From CBDFHB01 sp965250115 (GTDB lineage Bacteria > Acidobacteriota > Vicinamibacteria > Marinacidobacterales > SMYC01): DNA of 64,000 bases. Location: the NCBI GenBank assembly GCA_965250115.1, contig CBDFNJ010000002.1, positions 124,001 through 188,000 on the forward strand. The letters run 5' to 3'. Of this stretch, positions 50,798 through 60,811 are shown in pieces; the first letter of the stretch is position 1; each line of letters starts with the position of its first letter. Under the pieces are notes generated by a model, which saw nothing but the letters and a program-made list of their open reading frames with translations, made no database searches and was not told where the DNA came from. Both the position numbers and the translations under genes were made by a program.

Positions 50798-52405
50798 TCA
50801 GGCCGAAACCGGCGCGGCCGAGCGCACTTCGTCGGAGACCTCGCCCGCGAACTTCTCGAAATTCTCGTCGAACATGCGGGCGAGTTTTCGGGCCTGGGCG
50901 TCGTAGGCTTCGGGATCGGACCAAGTCGCTCGTGGGTCCAGAACTTCGATCGGCACATCGGGGCACGAGCGCGGAACGTGGATACCGAACACGGGATGCT
51001 CTTTGGTCTCAACGCCGTCCAGAGCGCCCGACAAAGCCGCCCTGACCATCGCGCGAGTGTAAGGGATTCTCATCCTCGAGCCCTCGCCGTAGGGACCACC
51101 GGTCCATCCGGTATTGATGAGCCAGACGCTCACGTTGTGCTTGGCAATTTTCTCACCGAGCATCTCCGCGTAGACGGCGGGTTTTCGTGTCATGAAGGGC
51201 GCCCCGAAACAGGCACTGAAAGTGGCCTGCGGCTCTGTGATGCCTCGCTCCGTGCCCGCGACCTTCGCCGTATAGCCGGAAAGAAAATGGTACATCGCCT
51301 GTGCGGACGTCAGCTTCGCGATCGGCGGAAGCACCCCGAAAGCATCGGCGGTCAGCATGAGGACGGTCTTGGGCTGGCCGCCGACCCCGCTCGGCGCGAC
51401 GTTGGGAATGGAGTTGATGGGATAGGACGCTCTCGTGTTCTCGGTGAAGATTTCGTTGTCCAGGTCGAGCCGTCGCGTCGCAGAATCAACTACGACGTTC
51501 TCAAGGATCGTGCCGAACATGCGGGTAGTCTCGTAGATCTCCGGCTCTCCCTCCTTCGAGAGCCGAATCACTTTCGCGTAGCAGCCTCCCTCGAAGTTGA
51601 AAACTCCCTTTTCGCTCCATCCGTGCTCGTCGTCCCCGATGAGCTTGCGCTCGGGATCGGCGGAGAGTGTTGTCTTGCCGGTGCCCGAGAGGCCGAAAAA
51701 AATCGCGAGGTCGTCTTCGTCCTTTCCGTAGTTCGCCGAACAGTGCATCGGCAGAACGCCCTTGGGCGGCATCAAGTAGGTCAGCACCCCGAAGATCGCT
51801 TTCTTGACCTCTCCCGCATAGTCGGTACCACCGATAATGACTTCGTTGCGATCGAAGTTGATAACGACGAAGACCTCGGAGCGAGTACTATCCACCTCCG
51901 GTACGGCTTTGAAGAGCGGCGCGTCGATGACGGTGAACTGGGGGACGTGCTCCTTCAGCTTCAGTCGATCGTGCTCGCGAATGAACATGTTGCGCGCGAA
52001 GAGGTTGTGCCAGGCGCGCGTATTGATGACTCGGATGGGAACACGAAAATCCGGATGGGCGGCGACGTAGCAATCCTGGACGAAGAGGTCGCGACCCTCT
52101 AGGTAGGCGGTGAGACGCGCCCTCAGCTTTGCGTAGGACTCCGGGGTGAAGGCTTTCGCCACGTCCCACCAAATGTGCTTTTCGCTGACCGGCTCGCGGA
52201 CGATGTACTTGTCGTTGGGAGATCGCCCGGTGTACTGGCCGGTGTGCACAACAAGAGGTCCCCGATGCGCTATGAGACCTTCACGCCGTTCAATAGCGCG
52301 CTCGTAAAGGGCGGCGGTCGAGAGATTCCACCAAACGGCATTGGGGTTGACGATCCCATGATGTTCCAAGTCGTAACGGCTACCCATATCCCCCTGTTTT
52401 GCCAC
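50798..52405 (-). CDS. pckA: phosphoenolpyruvate carboxykinase (ATP)
   Basis: 535 residues, full length. It converts oxaloacetate and ATP to PEP, CO2 and ADP as the first step of gluconeogenesis. Markers are RSPNDK (61-66) near the substrate site, Walker A GLSGTGKTTLSAD (238-250), the LIGDDEHGW metal/ATP loop (255-263) and the RMRIPYTRAMV segment. Co-transcribed with gpmA, so the pair feeds three-carbon acids up to sugars. ATP-type in both size and motifs. Confidence 0.95.
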   Translation of the reverse strand: MAKQGDMGSRYDLEHHGIVNPNAVWWNLSTAALYERAIERREGLIAHRGPLVVHTGQYTGRSPNDKYIVREPVSEKHIWWDVAKAFTPESYAKLRARLTAYLEGRDLFVQDCYVAAHPDFRVPIRVINTRAWHNLFARNMFIREHDRLKLKEHVPQFTVIDAPLFKAVPEVDSTRSEVFVVINFDRNEVIIGGTDYAGEVKKAIFGVLTYLMPPKGVLPMHCSANYGKDEDDLAIFFGLSGTGKTTLSADPERKLIGDDEHGWSEKGVFNFEGGCYAKVIRLSKEGEPEIYETTRMFGTILENVVVDSATRRLDLDNEIFTENTRASYPINSIPNVAPSGVGGQPKTVLMLTADAFGVLPPIAKLTSAQAMYHFLSGYTAKVAGTERGITEPQATFSACFGAPFMTRKPAVYAEMLGEKIAKHNVSVWLINTGWTGGPYGEGSRMRIPYTRAMVRAALSGALDGVETKEHPVFGIHVPRSCPDVPIEVLDPRATWSDPEAYDAQARKLARMFDENFEKFAGEVSDEVRSAAPVSA

Positions 52406-52571
52406 CTCTAGGTTTCCCTCTCGTAAACTTCGAGCCGCGACTTCGCCGGCTAGATAGGCCGCACCCTTCCTTCAATGCGCCACGAAATCGACCCACAGCG
52501 GAGTCGCGGGACAATCTACACCAGAGTGCAGCACCGACTCCAACGCGCCGACTCCGTCCGCGCTCCGATTG

Positions 52572-54241
52572 TCACTCCATTGGAAAGGTGAACCGCTCCG
52601 GATTTTCCCGCTCGATACCGACGAGCTCGTAGCGAGAGCCTGCCCGACGCAAATAGATGCGTATGGGTTTGTTCCAGTGGGGATGCTCCTCGTTGAGCGA
52701 GTGGACCTCTGCCACAAGGAACGAGGCAGACCCCAGGCTCGCGGGCAGCTCGGGCGCGGCTCGGACGAGGTCAGGATCGAGCCGAGCGGCGCAGTGAGAT
52801 CGGTGTCGTTGTCATAGGTGAACCAGCGCGCGCGGTAGTCCGTCTTCGCCATAACGAAGCCGTATCTCTCGGAGAAGTTCGTAAAAGAAAGTGCCTCTCC
52901 ATCGATTCTGAACTCGTCGAGGGGGTTGATCGCGTTGATACCGAATCGCCCACACTTCATCTGACGCTCGACGAGCGTTTCCAGAAAATAGGCTGGGTCT
53001 TCGGGACGCGAGTATTCCCCCGTTTCGACGATCGCCGCGAGCCCCTCGGGAGTGAACGACATCAAAATCTTGGCCGCCCAGAAGGCGTCGCGGGCGGTCA
53101 TGCGCCAGAAGGCCGGATTGGGATAGTCGTTTCGCCAGCCGGCCGGATCGAATCGCTCCGACTCGAACCGACCTACGGCTTGGTAATCGGGGAAATCGGG
53201 CCATTCGACCTTCCGATAGTCTGGAACCCGGAAGCCGAATCCAAGGAGGTTTCGCTTCATCTCCTTGAAGTCCATCGAGTACTGAAAACTCAATGCCGCG
53301 CGCTGCATGTCCACCGAGCCGCTCCCGAAAGTGGAGCCGAAGTCCATGAGGAAGTGTTTCACGATGTGCCGGCCGTTCTCCACGACCCAGGTATCCTGAG
53401 TGTTCTGCGCCCGGGTGTCATCGTGATTCGTCCATGCCGCGATTAAGCGGAGCCCGCGAAGCTCGCGACGATCTTCGTGGGGGATGATGTCGTTGGGATC
53501 GTCGCTGCGTGTCTCGAAATAGCGAAACGGCCCGATGGGAACGCCTGGGATGTACTTGCTCGCCGTAACCCGCATCGTGCCGTCGGCGAGACGAGGCACG
53601 CGCCGGATCATTCGATTGAAGCGAAATCTCGTCAGAGCCATCTTGTCGCCGAAACTATCCTCGACCTCCGTGCCGGGCTCGATGGCGAAGCGGTCGGGAT
53701 GCACGCGTACGATGTAGTTTTCGGGCACGTTGTAGCCGAGCGCGTAGTAGACCTTCGTCGCGATAACTTCGGCGGCCGAGGCGAGCTCGGGAACCTCGAT
53801 CGGGTCGAGCTTGATTACATAGCGGTCACCCTTCTCGTCGTAGATCTGAAAACCGGGCGTGAGGCCCTGGCTCTTGCCCCGAAACACGGTCCAGGTCTCG
53901 CTGGGATCCGGGCCCTGGCCCCGATTGGGACCGCGCACGAGCTCGTCGATGCTCATGGGCTCGCGCCCGTGTCGATTCGTGAACCAGCTGCTGTCGGGCA
54001 CCTCGTCGCGCGTATTGACGTTCGACGCCTCGCTGCCGATCGGCGAAGCTCCCCAATCTTTGAAGACGTGACCCAGACGATCGTAGAGATCGGAGAGCTC
54101 GATCTCGGCGGGTTTTTCCGGCGTGTCGACGAACTCGTCGTCTCGAGCTAGGGGATCGTCGGGATAGAACTTCTGCGCCTCGAGTGCGACGGGCAAAAGC
54201 AACGTGACGACGAAGGGAGCGAGAAGATGTCGTTTCATCAT
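52572..54241 (-). CDS. exported protein of unknown function, frameshift near its end
   Basis: About 556 residues if repaired. ATG 54241 (preceded by GAGGAG) opens a signal peptide (VVTLLLPVALEAQ). The body, with PSETWTVFRGKSQGLTPGFQ, DRYVIKLDPIEVPELASAAE and GLRLIAAWTNHDDTRAQNTQ, then VKHFLMDFGSTFGSG, has a kinase-like-looking lysine-Asp-Asn arrangement but I do not assign a fold. At about 52787 the frame breaks; the other frame continues sensibly through ELPASLGSASFLVAEVHSLN, then IRIYLRRAGSRYELVGIERE and FTFPME to a stop at 52572. It lies in one operon with the barrel gene upstream. Confidence 0.75.
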
Positions 54242-54250
54242 CGTCACTCC

Positions 54251-55507
54251 TCAGAAGGACGGCCCGCCACTGATGTGGAACTTGAATCCCTCGGTGCTCT
54301 TGGCCAGATCGAAGCGAAGAACGAAATTCTCCTGGGCGTGCGCCCGGAGGCCGAAGCCATAGCCCGTGTGCATCTTGTCGAAATTGAAATCGTCGACGTC
54401 GTGGAAGACCTTCCCGGCATCGAAGAAGAGCGTGAAATCGAGGTACTCCCATACCTCCCAGCGGTACTCGGCGCTGACGAGAAGATTCCGCGTATCCCGA
54501 AAGCGGAACTCGCGGAATCCCCGTACGTCCTTGGCCCCTCCCAGCGTCTCCATGAGGTAGAAAGGGATTTCATCATCGTCGTCCGTAATCGTGTGAGACG
54601 TACGGAGGCGAAGGGCCAGAATCCGATTCCGCGATCCGAGCGGGACGTATCCCTTGATGTCTCCGATTACGCGGCTGAAGTCGTAGACGCTCAGCCCGGT
54701 GTCTTCGTAGTATTGGGCCGTCACGCGCGCGACGATGCCAACCGGAGGGTCCTCCCACTTGTCGCGAATGTCGAACTCCACCCAGCCGCCGGACATCAAG
54801 AACTGGGTTTGGGGATCGCCGAAGCCGGGAACCGTCTCCGGGTCGAAGACTTCGTCCAGCGAGCGATCGTCGTCCCCCGAGTCGGTGCGCGCCTGCAGGA
54901 ATCCCGCTTCGGCCCCCAGAGACAAGAGCCCCCGCGGATTGAGCCAGAAGTAAGCCGTCGCTCTCTGGTCGTTGAGCAAATAGGTCGAACGACCGTCGAG
55001 ACTCGAGTCGTTTCCCAATCCGTAGAATCGGAGCGAGGTCAAGTCGCGATACTCGCCTCGAAGTTTGAACTCGATTCTCCTGCCGACCTGGGGGAGGGGG
55101 ATGACGAACTCCGCATCGGCCGTCGTATATCCACGCGTCGAGTACCGTCCGTTGGCCTGAAACTGAAAGTACTGATTCTCGAGCCCGTGGATATAGCCGC
55201 CACCGAGGACGAAGCCAGAGCCCGAGGGCATGCCCCCGATCACGGGACGAATGCCGTGGAAGCCCTTCACGAGAATGTTCGAGGGAAACTTCGCCTTCTC
55301 CAACCCCCGGGCACGCGACTCGGCGGAAGAAACCTCGTACGGAGCGAGGCTTTCGGCTTTCTCTCGACGTCGGCTCAGCAGGAGCTCTCGGCGGCTCGAG
55401 GCCGTTTCCTCTTGCCCTTCGACCACCGATCCGAAGGAGCTCGTGATGAGCAAGAGCATCACGAGTGAGAATCTCGTCACAGGTCGTTTCTCGTTTATGC
55501 TCGACAT
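54251..55507 (-). CDS. Omp85/BamA-type outer-membrane beta-barrel
   Basis: 418 residues with a signal peptide (FSLVMLLLITSSFGSVVEGQ). From about residue 90 the sequence is a barrel of the bacterial surface antigen family: GSGFVLGGGYIHGLENQYFQ, IEFKLRGEYRDLTSLRFYGL with GNDSS, the PFYLMETLGGAKDVRGFREF and RFRDTRNLLVSAEYRWEVWE blocks (RGF and substrate loops typical of BamA), ending in HISGGPSF with the C-terminal Phe barrel signal. No POTRA repeats are present, so it is a short Omp85 relative rather than BamA. Its stop lies 10 bases before the next gene. Confidence 0.85.
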   Translation of the reverse strand: MSSINEKRPVTRFSLVMLLLITSSFGSVVEGQEETASSRRELLLSRRREKAESLAPYEVSSAESRARGLEKAKFPSNILVKGFHGIRPVIGGMPSGSGFVLGGGYIHGLENQYFQFQANGRYSTRGYTTADAEFVIPLPQVGRRIEFKLRGEYRDLTSLRFYGLGNDSSLDGRSTYLLNDQRATAYFWLNPRGLLSLGAEAGFLQARTDSGDDDRSLDEVFDPETVPGFGDPQTQFLMSGGWVEFDIRDKWEDPPVGIVARVTAQYYEDTGLSVYDFSRVIGDIKGYVPLGSRNRILALRLRTSHTITDDDDEIPFYLMETLGGAKDVRGFREFRFRDTRNLLVSAEYRWEVWEYLDFTLFFDAGKVFHDVDDFNFDKMHTGYGFGLRAHAQENFVLRFDLAKSTEGFKFHISGGPSF

Positions 55508-55523
55508 CGACTCCGCCCCCGCT

Positions 55524-57845
55524 TCACTGGCCCGACGCGAGCTCCCCCACCAGGCGCCGGACGGTCGGATCCTCCGGCACCAGTTCGACCAGCTTCCGTG
55601 CGAATTCTAGCGCTTCACGCTTCGCGCCGCGCTCATAGTTCGTGGTCACCAGCACGTAGAGCAGCTCCCGGTCGTAGGGATGCCGCTCGTATGCGGCTTC
55701 GAGCACCTCGAGCGCTCTCTCGACCTCTCCAGTATTCTGGAGGGCCACTCCATAGACGTAACTGTACCTCGGTTGTTCCGGCGTGAGTTCCGCCGCGCGC
55801 CGAAGCTCCTCGAGAGCTTCTTCCGTGCGCTTCAATCGCACGAGGACGAGACCGAGTGCATGGCGCAGATCCCCGTCCGAAGAGACCGCTTCGAGCCCGT
55901 CGCGCAGAACGCGCTCGCCCTCTTCGTCGCGGCCGCGAAGCCGGTAAAGGTCCGCGAGGTTGACGTAGGCACGAGCGAACTCAGAATCGAGCGCGAGCGC
56001 TCGACGGTAGGCCTGCTCGGCTTCGTCGAGCTCGCCCAGTTGAGCGTGGAGAAGTCCGAGATTGATGTGCGACTCGGGCCAGTCGGCGGTTCTGTGCTGC
56101 GCCTCGCGATACTCGTCGAGCACCTCCATCAATCGTTCCCATTGTCCGGGGGTGAAGGTCACCTGAGGCACGCCGGCTAGAACCCGCGCCGCTTCGATGC
56201 GCACCCCCCGGATCGGATCCGAAACCAGCGGCATCACCAGGCGGTGGCGCACTTCCGGAGCCAGGATCTCGGCCGACTCGAGGGCGCCTAGGCGCACGAA
56301 GGGATCTTCGCTCGAAAACGCGGCAGCGAGCGTATCGGTAGTCCTGGACGAAGGTTGGCGTGCGAGCAGCGTCAGCGCCGTGCCCCGAACGATCCCCGGC
56401 GCTTCCACGTCACGCGCGAGGCCCGACAAGGCCTCTCCCGCCCCGGGCCCAGCGAGACGACCGGCCTGCAACGCCTCGCCGTAGTGTGGGGCTCGCTCGC
56501 CTCCGTACCAGCGAGCGATGGCGTCCGCCGCCCAGTCCGTCGTTTGGTTCTGGTGACAGCGACTGCAGGCGTCCGGCGTGCCCAAGCGGGCGCTCAGATC
56601 GGGCCGCGGTACGCGGAAGCTATGATCTCGCCGAAGGTCCACGACCATAAAGCTTTGTTCCGGCATGTGGCAGGACACGCAGCGCGCTCCGTCGGTGCCG
56701 ACCTCATGAAAATGATGCGCTGCCGTATCGAATTTGTCGGGCGCATGACACCCCGCGCACTGCGAATTGACTTCGCCGCGGACGCGCAATCCGTGCGGAT
56801 CGTGACAGTCGTGACAGGTCACCCCCCGGTCATACATCTTGCTCTGCAGAAACGACCCATAGACGTAGACCTCTTCCAGGACCTGACCGTCGGGGTAATA
56901 AAGATGCTCGTCGAGCATCGCCACGCGGTGGGTATCGAGAATCGACTTGCCGTGAACGTAGTCCGCTTGCTGTGACGATCGCCGGGCGTGGCAGCGCGCG
57001 CAGGCCTCGACTTCTCGGCGGTTCGAGCGAGGCGGTGTCCGCGACGCGAGACCGGTCTCGGGATCGATGATCCAGACCGCTCCATCGCCGTCCCCGAGGT
57101 TCACGATGAGGCCCGAGCCTTCGAGATTCGAATCCCGCTCATCCTTTTCTTTCTCGCCCCATGCAACGTGGCTAGATCCGGGACCGTGACAGGCTTCGCA
57201 GGAGACGTCGATCTCGAACCAGCTCGTCTCGTAGCGATCGGCCTCGCCGCCGACAGAGGGGCGATAGTTCTTTTGGAGCGCCGTCGAGTGACACTCGGCA
57301 CACATGAAGTTCCAGTTCTGGAACCGCTTCGTCCAGTGCAGTGGGTCGCGAAAGTCGATCTGTTCGTCGGGATAGACGTGAAACCAGCGCTGACCACCTT
57401 CGGATACCGGCCTCGAGTCCCAAGCCTGGCCGAGCGCTTGAAACCGCCCCCCGGGAAACTCGACGAGATACTGTTGGAGCGGAAAGACACCGAAGGTGTA
57501 AGCGATCTCGTAGTCTCGAAGTTCTCCATCGGGTCCGTCGGTTCGAACAACGAACTTCCCATCATTCTCGAAGAAGGAGCTCGTCACGCCGGCGTAGACG
57601 AGCTCTCGGCCCGAGAAGTCACCGAGAACTGTCTCGGCCGTCGCTTCCTGCATCGCGAGGTCGTGGTGTGAGCCCCGCCATAGATCCGTCTGGGACTCGT
57701 GACATCGTGCACAGGCTTCGACGCCGACGTAGTGTGGCGGGGGCGGACGAGCGTCGGTTTCATCACCGGGACCCGAGGAGCAGGCCACGACCGAGACAAG
57801 CGCTAACGCGTGATACCAGCGAGGCACGGCGCGGCATGATAGCAT
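55524..57845 (-). CDS. octaheme c-type cytochrome lipoprotein with HEAT and TPR repeats
   Basis: 773 residues from ATG 57845. Lipobox VSVVAC gives an acylated Cys. Eight CxxCH haem sites follow: CARCH, CAECH, CEACH, CARCH, CHDCH, CAGCH, CVSCH and CSRCH within about residues 50-430. A HEAT-like region (about 440-550) and at least five tetratricopeptide repeats with ALALDSEFARAYVNLADLYR follow. It is the widespread acidobacterial-type periplasmic or surface multihaem protein of unknown partner. Its gene is divergent from the transporter gene at 57891, with which it shares a 45-base intergenic region. Confidence 0.88.
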   Translation of the reverse strand: MLSCRAVPRWYHALALVSVVACSSGPGDETDARPPPPHYVGVEACARCHESQTDLWRGSHHDLAMQEATAETVLGDFSGRELVYAGVTSSFFENDGKFVVRTDGPDGELRDYEIAYTFGVFPLQQYLVEFPGGRFQALGQAWDSRPVSEGGQRWFHVYPDEQIDFRDPLHWTKRFQNWNFMCAECHSTALQKNYRPSVGGEADRYETSWFEIDVSCEACHGPGSSHVAWGEKEKDERDSNLEGSGLIVNLGDGDGAVWIIDPETGLASRTPPRSNRREVEACARCHARRSSQQADYVHGKSILDTHRVAMLDEHLYYPDGQVLEEVYVYGSFLQSKMYDRGVTCHDCHDPHGLRVRGEVNSQCAGCHAPDKFDTAAHHFHEVGTDGARCVSCHMPEQSFMVVDLRRDHSFRVPRPDLSARLGTPDACSRCHQNQTTDWAADAIARWYGGERAPHYGEALQAGRLAGPGAGEALSGLARDVEAPGIVRGTALTLLARQPSSRTTDTLAAAFSSEDPFVRLGALESAEILAPEVRHRLVMPLVSDPIRGVRIEAARVLAGVPQVTFTPGQWERLMEVLDEYREAQHRTADWPESHINLGLLHAQLGELDEAEQAYRRALALDSEFARAYVNLADLYRLRGRDEEGERVLRDGLEAVSSDGDLRHALGLVLVRLKRTEEALEELRRAAELTPEQPRYSYVYGVALQNTGEVERALEVLEAAYERHPYDRELLYVLVTTNYERGAKREALEFARKLVELVPEDPTVRRLVGELASGQ

Positions 57846-57890
57846 CCTCCGCTCACAACGGCCTCGAGCGGCCACAAGAACACTGAACCC

Positions 57891-58347
57891 GTGGAGATCC
57901 TCTACAGGCTGTTAGCCAAGGCCGTCGACGTCGCCCCCGGCGAGCGCCGCCGCGTGGGTAGCATGTTCGCTCTACTGGGGCTCGTCATCACGACGAGCTA
58001 CATCCTGAAGCCCGTCCGGTCCTCGCTCTTTCTGAGTCAGTTCGGCTCCGAGCGGCTGCCTTACGTGTATATGCTCGTCGCCGTCGTTCTGGGAGTGGTG
58101 GCCGCTCTGTTCGCAAGATGAGCTCCCCTCGTCAATCAGGCTCGCCTCTTCGAGGGCGCGGCCTATGTCTTCGCGTCGAATCTCGTCGTCTTCTGGGTGC
58201 TGATCGTCTTTGAGTGGCGATGGGTCGGCTTCGCCTTCTACGTCTGGGTGAGCATTTTCACGGCGCTCATGCCGTCACTTTTTTGGCTGCTGGCGAACTA
58301 CGTCTTCTATGCGAACGAGGGGCGACGACTGTTTCCCGTCGTCATGG
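57891..58347 (+). pseudogene. ATP/ADP translocase-family (NTT-like) transporter, 5' fragment with in-frame TGA
   Basis: From GTG 57891, GERRRVGSMFALLGLVITTS and ILKPVRSSLFLSQFGSERLP, YVYMLVAVVLGVVAALFAR, then TGA (58119-58121), then APLVNQARLFEGAAYVFASN and further hydrophobic helices to VVM. This resembles the first third of nucleotide/MFS-type NTT carriers. It is broken twice: by the nonsense codon and by the IS5 insertion at 58348. The other part is not found. Confidence 0.7.
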
Positions 58348-59205
58348 TGCCTTGGTGCACAACTCGCGATCTCGGTCCACAATTGTCCTGTACTCACGGA
58401 TTCGAGGTTCCCCATGAGCATTTTCAAACGCACTCAGCGAAAGTATGTGAAGAAGGCCTATCGCGTGAGGAATTGGCGTGAATATGAGGCGGGTCTACGC
58501 AACCGTGGGAGCCTGACCGTCTGGATCTCGCTCACCGCCGGCAAGCTTGTGAACTGGGACGCGCCCCGGCCGAGGAGGAGGAAACCGGGCCGTCAACGCA
58601 AGTACTCGAACCACGCCATCGAGACGGCTGTCACCCTGGGCAGGGTGTTTCATCTGTCATCTAGGCAGAGCGAGGGATTGCTGCGATCGTTGTTCGCTCT
58701 GATGAAGCTAGACAATGATGTGCCCGATCACACCACGATTTCGAGGCGCAAGGCGAAGCTGGGTAAGGTCCCCTTCTACCAAGACAAGCAGAAGACGCCG
58801 TTGCACATCTTGATCGACAGCAGCGGTCTCGCTGTCCACGCCGGCCAGCTGCGCAGAGCACCAAAGAGCAGGGACTATCGCAAGCTCCATCTGTGTGTCG
58901 ACGAGCAGACTGGCGAAGTCGTCGCCGGCGAGCTGACGAGCAAAAGAGCCCGCGATTCATCGCGGGTTGCATCGCTTGTCGGACAGATCGACAGTCCCAT
59001 CTCATCGGCCAGAGCTGACACCGCATACGACGCCAGCGGCGTCTATGAGGCGATCGAGAATCACAGCGCTCATCGCTCGCCGAGGGTGCTGATACCGCCG
59101 CGCAAGGGCGCCCAGCTCGCATCGGGGCCGGCGAGCAGCCGACAGCGCAATCGCAACATTGCAGCACAAGCTCGGCTCGGCAAACGAAAGTGGCACACAG
59201 AATCG

Positions 59206-60574
59206 GGATGTGTCCCGAGGTCCGTGGAAAAAGAACGGCGCCCTCCACTCCGTCATCAGAGTATCAGATCAGGCGGCGACCTCCGCGTGTTCGAGAACCT
59301 CGCTCAGACGTTGGTAACCGTCGATGCGTCGTAGTTGAATCTGGCCAGAGGCGATAAGCCCAAACAGCAAAGCGACCGCGGACTCCTCGCTGGAGAACGA
59401 CGCTTGGGTTTTCGTCCGGCGTCGAAACTCGCGGTTGAGATTCTCCAGAGCATTGGTCGTTCGAATCGATTTCCACATGGCACGAGGGAATTCATAGAAG
59501 GTCAGCAGCTGACTACCGGCCTCCTCTAGGCTTCGGACGACGGCCGGCGCGAGAGGCGTCCACTTGGCGACGAGCTCGTCATAGGCTTTGCGAGCATCGA
59601 TCCCGTTCTTGGCGTAGACGATCCGGTTGTAGTCACGCCGGAAGCTCACGGCGTGCGTGCGCCGGGACAATGTTCGAGCAAGTTGGCGCGCTTGTGCTCG
59701 GTACATCGCTGCAACCGGCACCCCGGCCACTTCTCCAGCGCTTTCGTCAGCCCCTTGTGGCCGTCGCTGATCACTAGCTTGGGAGCCCGGAGTCCTCGAG
59801 CCTGGAGTCCCTCCAGCACGGAGCCCCAATGCGTCGAGGCTTCGCTCACCGCCAGACGCAATGACAACAGACGTTTCTGCCCGTCTGGCGCGACCCCGAG
59901 CGCGACCAGTACGGGTACGCTGATCACACGTTTCGCCATCCGCACTTTCAGGTGGAAGCCGTCCAGGTAAACGATCGCGTAGACCTCCTCGCTGAGAGCA
60001 CGGTTCTGCCATTCCTCGAAGCGCTCCTTCAGCCGGCTAACCACGCGAGACACCGCGCTCTTCGATAGGTGCTCCTCACCGAGCAGTGGTTTCAGCGCTT
60101 TGCGGATCCGGCGGCTATTCGCGCCCGACAAGTAGGTCCCCAAGATCGCCTCGTCGACCTCACGAGTCCGGCGCGCGTACCGGGGCAACAGCTCGCTCCT
60201 GAACTCTGTCGTTTCTCCCGTTTCCTCGTCTCGCACGCGGGCTCGTGGCACCCGGAGCTCGCGAGTTCCCACCGACGTCGTCACGCGACGGGTTTCGGCT
60301 CCGTTGCGATATCCACGGCGGTCTTCCGCACGCTCGTAGCTACCACACCCCAGCGCTTGGTCGACTTCTTCCTCGAGCACGACCTCGATTGCCTCCAGTA
60401 CCCGCTTACGCGGCCGAAGTTGGACGAACTCCCGATACTCGCTTACAGACTCCTTCGATATGGTGGTAGGCTTCTTCATGGCGTAATCCTCCTCCTCGCC
60501 TTTACAGGCGCGGTTTCGTTTTGTTTAACCGGAGGTTACGCCATTCTTATTTCCACGGGAAGCGGGACGGATCC
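59206..60574 (-). mobile_element. IS256-family element, complete ends, target duplication
   Basis: Tips GGATGTGTCCCGAGGTCCGT at one end and, read inward, GGATCCGTCCCGCTTCCCGT at the other. It is 1,369 bp long, flanked by an 8-bp duplication CAGAATCG (59198-59205 and 60575-60582); copy 1 of IS5 shows the empty target. It is a different IS256 subgroup from the element at 36499. Confidence 0.92.
59269..60479 (-). pseudogene. IS256-family transposase with a frameshift
   Basis: Two overlapping frames: 60479 to 59646 with AIVYLDGFHLKVRMAKRVIS (first Asp), LVISDGHKGLTKALEKWPGC (second Asp) and LQRCTEHKRANLLEHC; then 60012-59269 frame with TTNALENLNREFRRRTKTQA (catalytic Glu). The frame change lies near 59655, after HCPGART. 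No slippery site is obvious, so the gene is probably broken by an indel although the element itself transposed intact. Confidence 0.8.
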
Positions 60575-60811
60575 CAGAATCGGGCTACAGCAAACGGAGC
60601 AAAGTCGAGACAACGTTCCATCGCTACAAGGCTATCGTGGGCTCAGCGATGCGAGTGAGAGGGTTGGCGGCACATAGAGTCGAGGCAAGGATCGGGTGCA
60701 AGATTCTGAACACCATGACGGCGCTCGGGATGCCTGATAGCGAGATGATCGGATGATGGGAGTCGGGGCCAAGCGAGCTATCGGCCTCTATCGGAGTTGT
60801 GCACCAAGGCA

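Larger units (their letters stand above)
58414..60756 (+). pseudogene. IS5-family transposase interrupted by IS256
   Basis: Codons 1-264 (to AATCG before 59206) and, beyond the insert, the remaining C-terminal codons (60583-60756, GYSKRSKVETTFHRYKAIVG). The catalytic Glu is now in the detached part, so this copy is inactive. The sequence agrees with copy 1 to a few residues (for example Met to Arg in TLGRVFHL). Confidence 0.9.
58348..60811 (+). mobile_element. IS5-family element, copy 2, split by an IS256 element
   Basis: Outer tips TGCCTTGGTGCACAACTC as in copy 1. Without the IS256 insert the length is about 1,087 bp, equal to copy 1. No target duplication; the left flank is a transporter fragment and the right flank the 3' part of a different gene (GGT), so a deletion or recombination removed what was between. 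Confidence 0.9.

Noticed and set aside
53477..55468. Long plus-strand frames opposite the envelope operon
   Set aside because: Shadows of the genes at 52572-54241 and 54251-55507; no signal or family resemblance.
22397..58121. Stop-codon reassignment or selenocysteine/pyrrolysine read-through
   Set aside because: Three different stops are involved, no insertion element was seen after TGA, and intact genes use all three stops normally.
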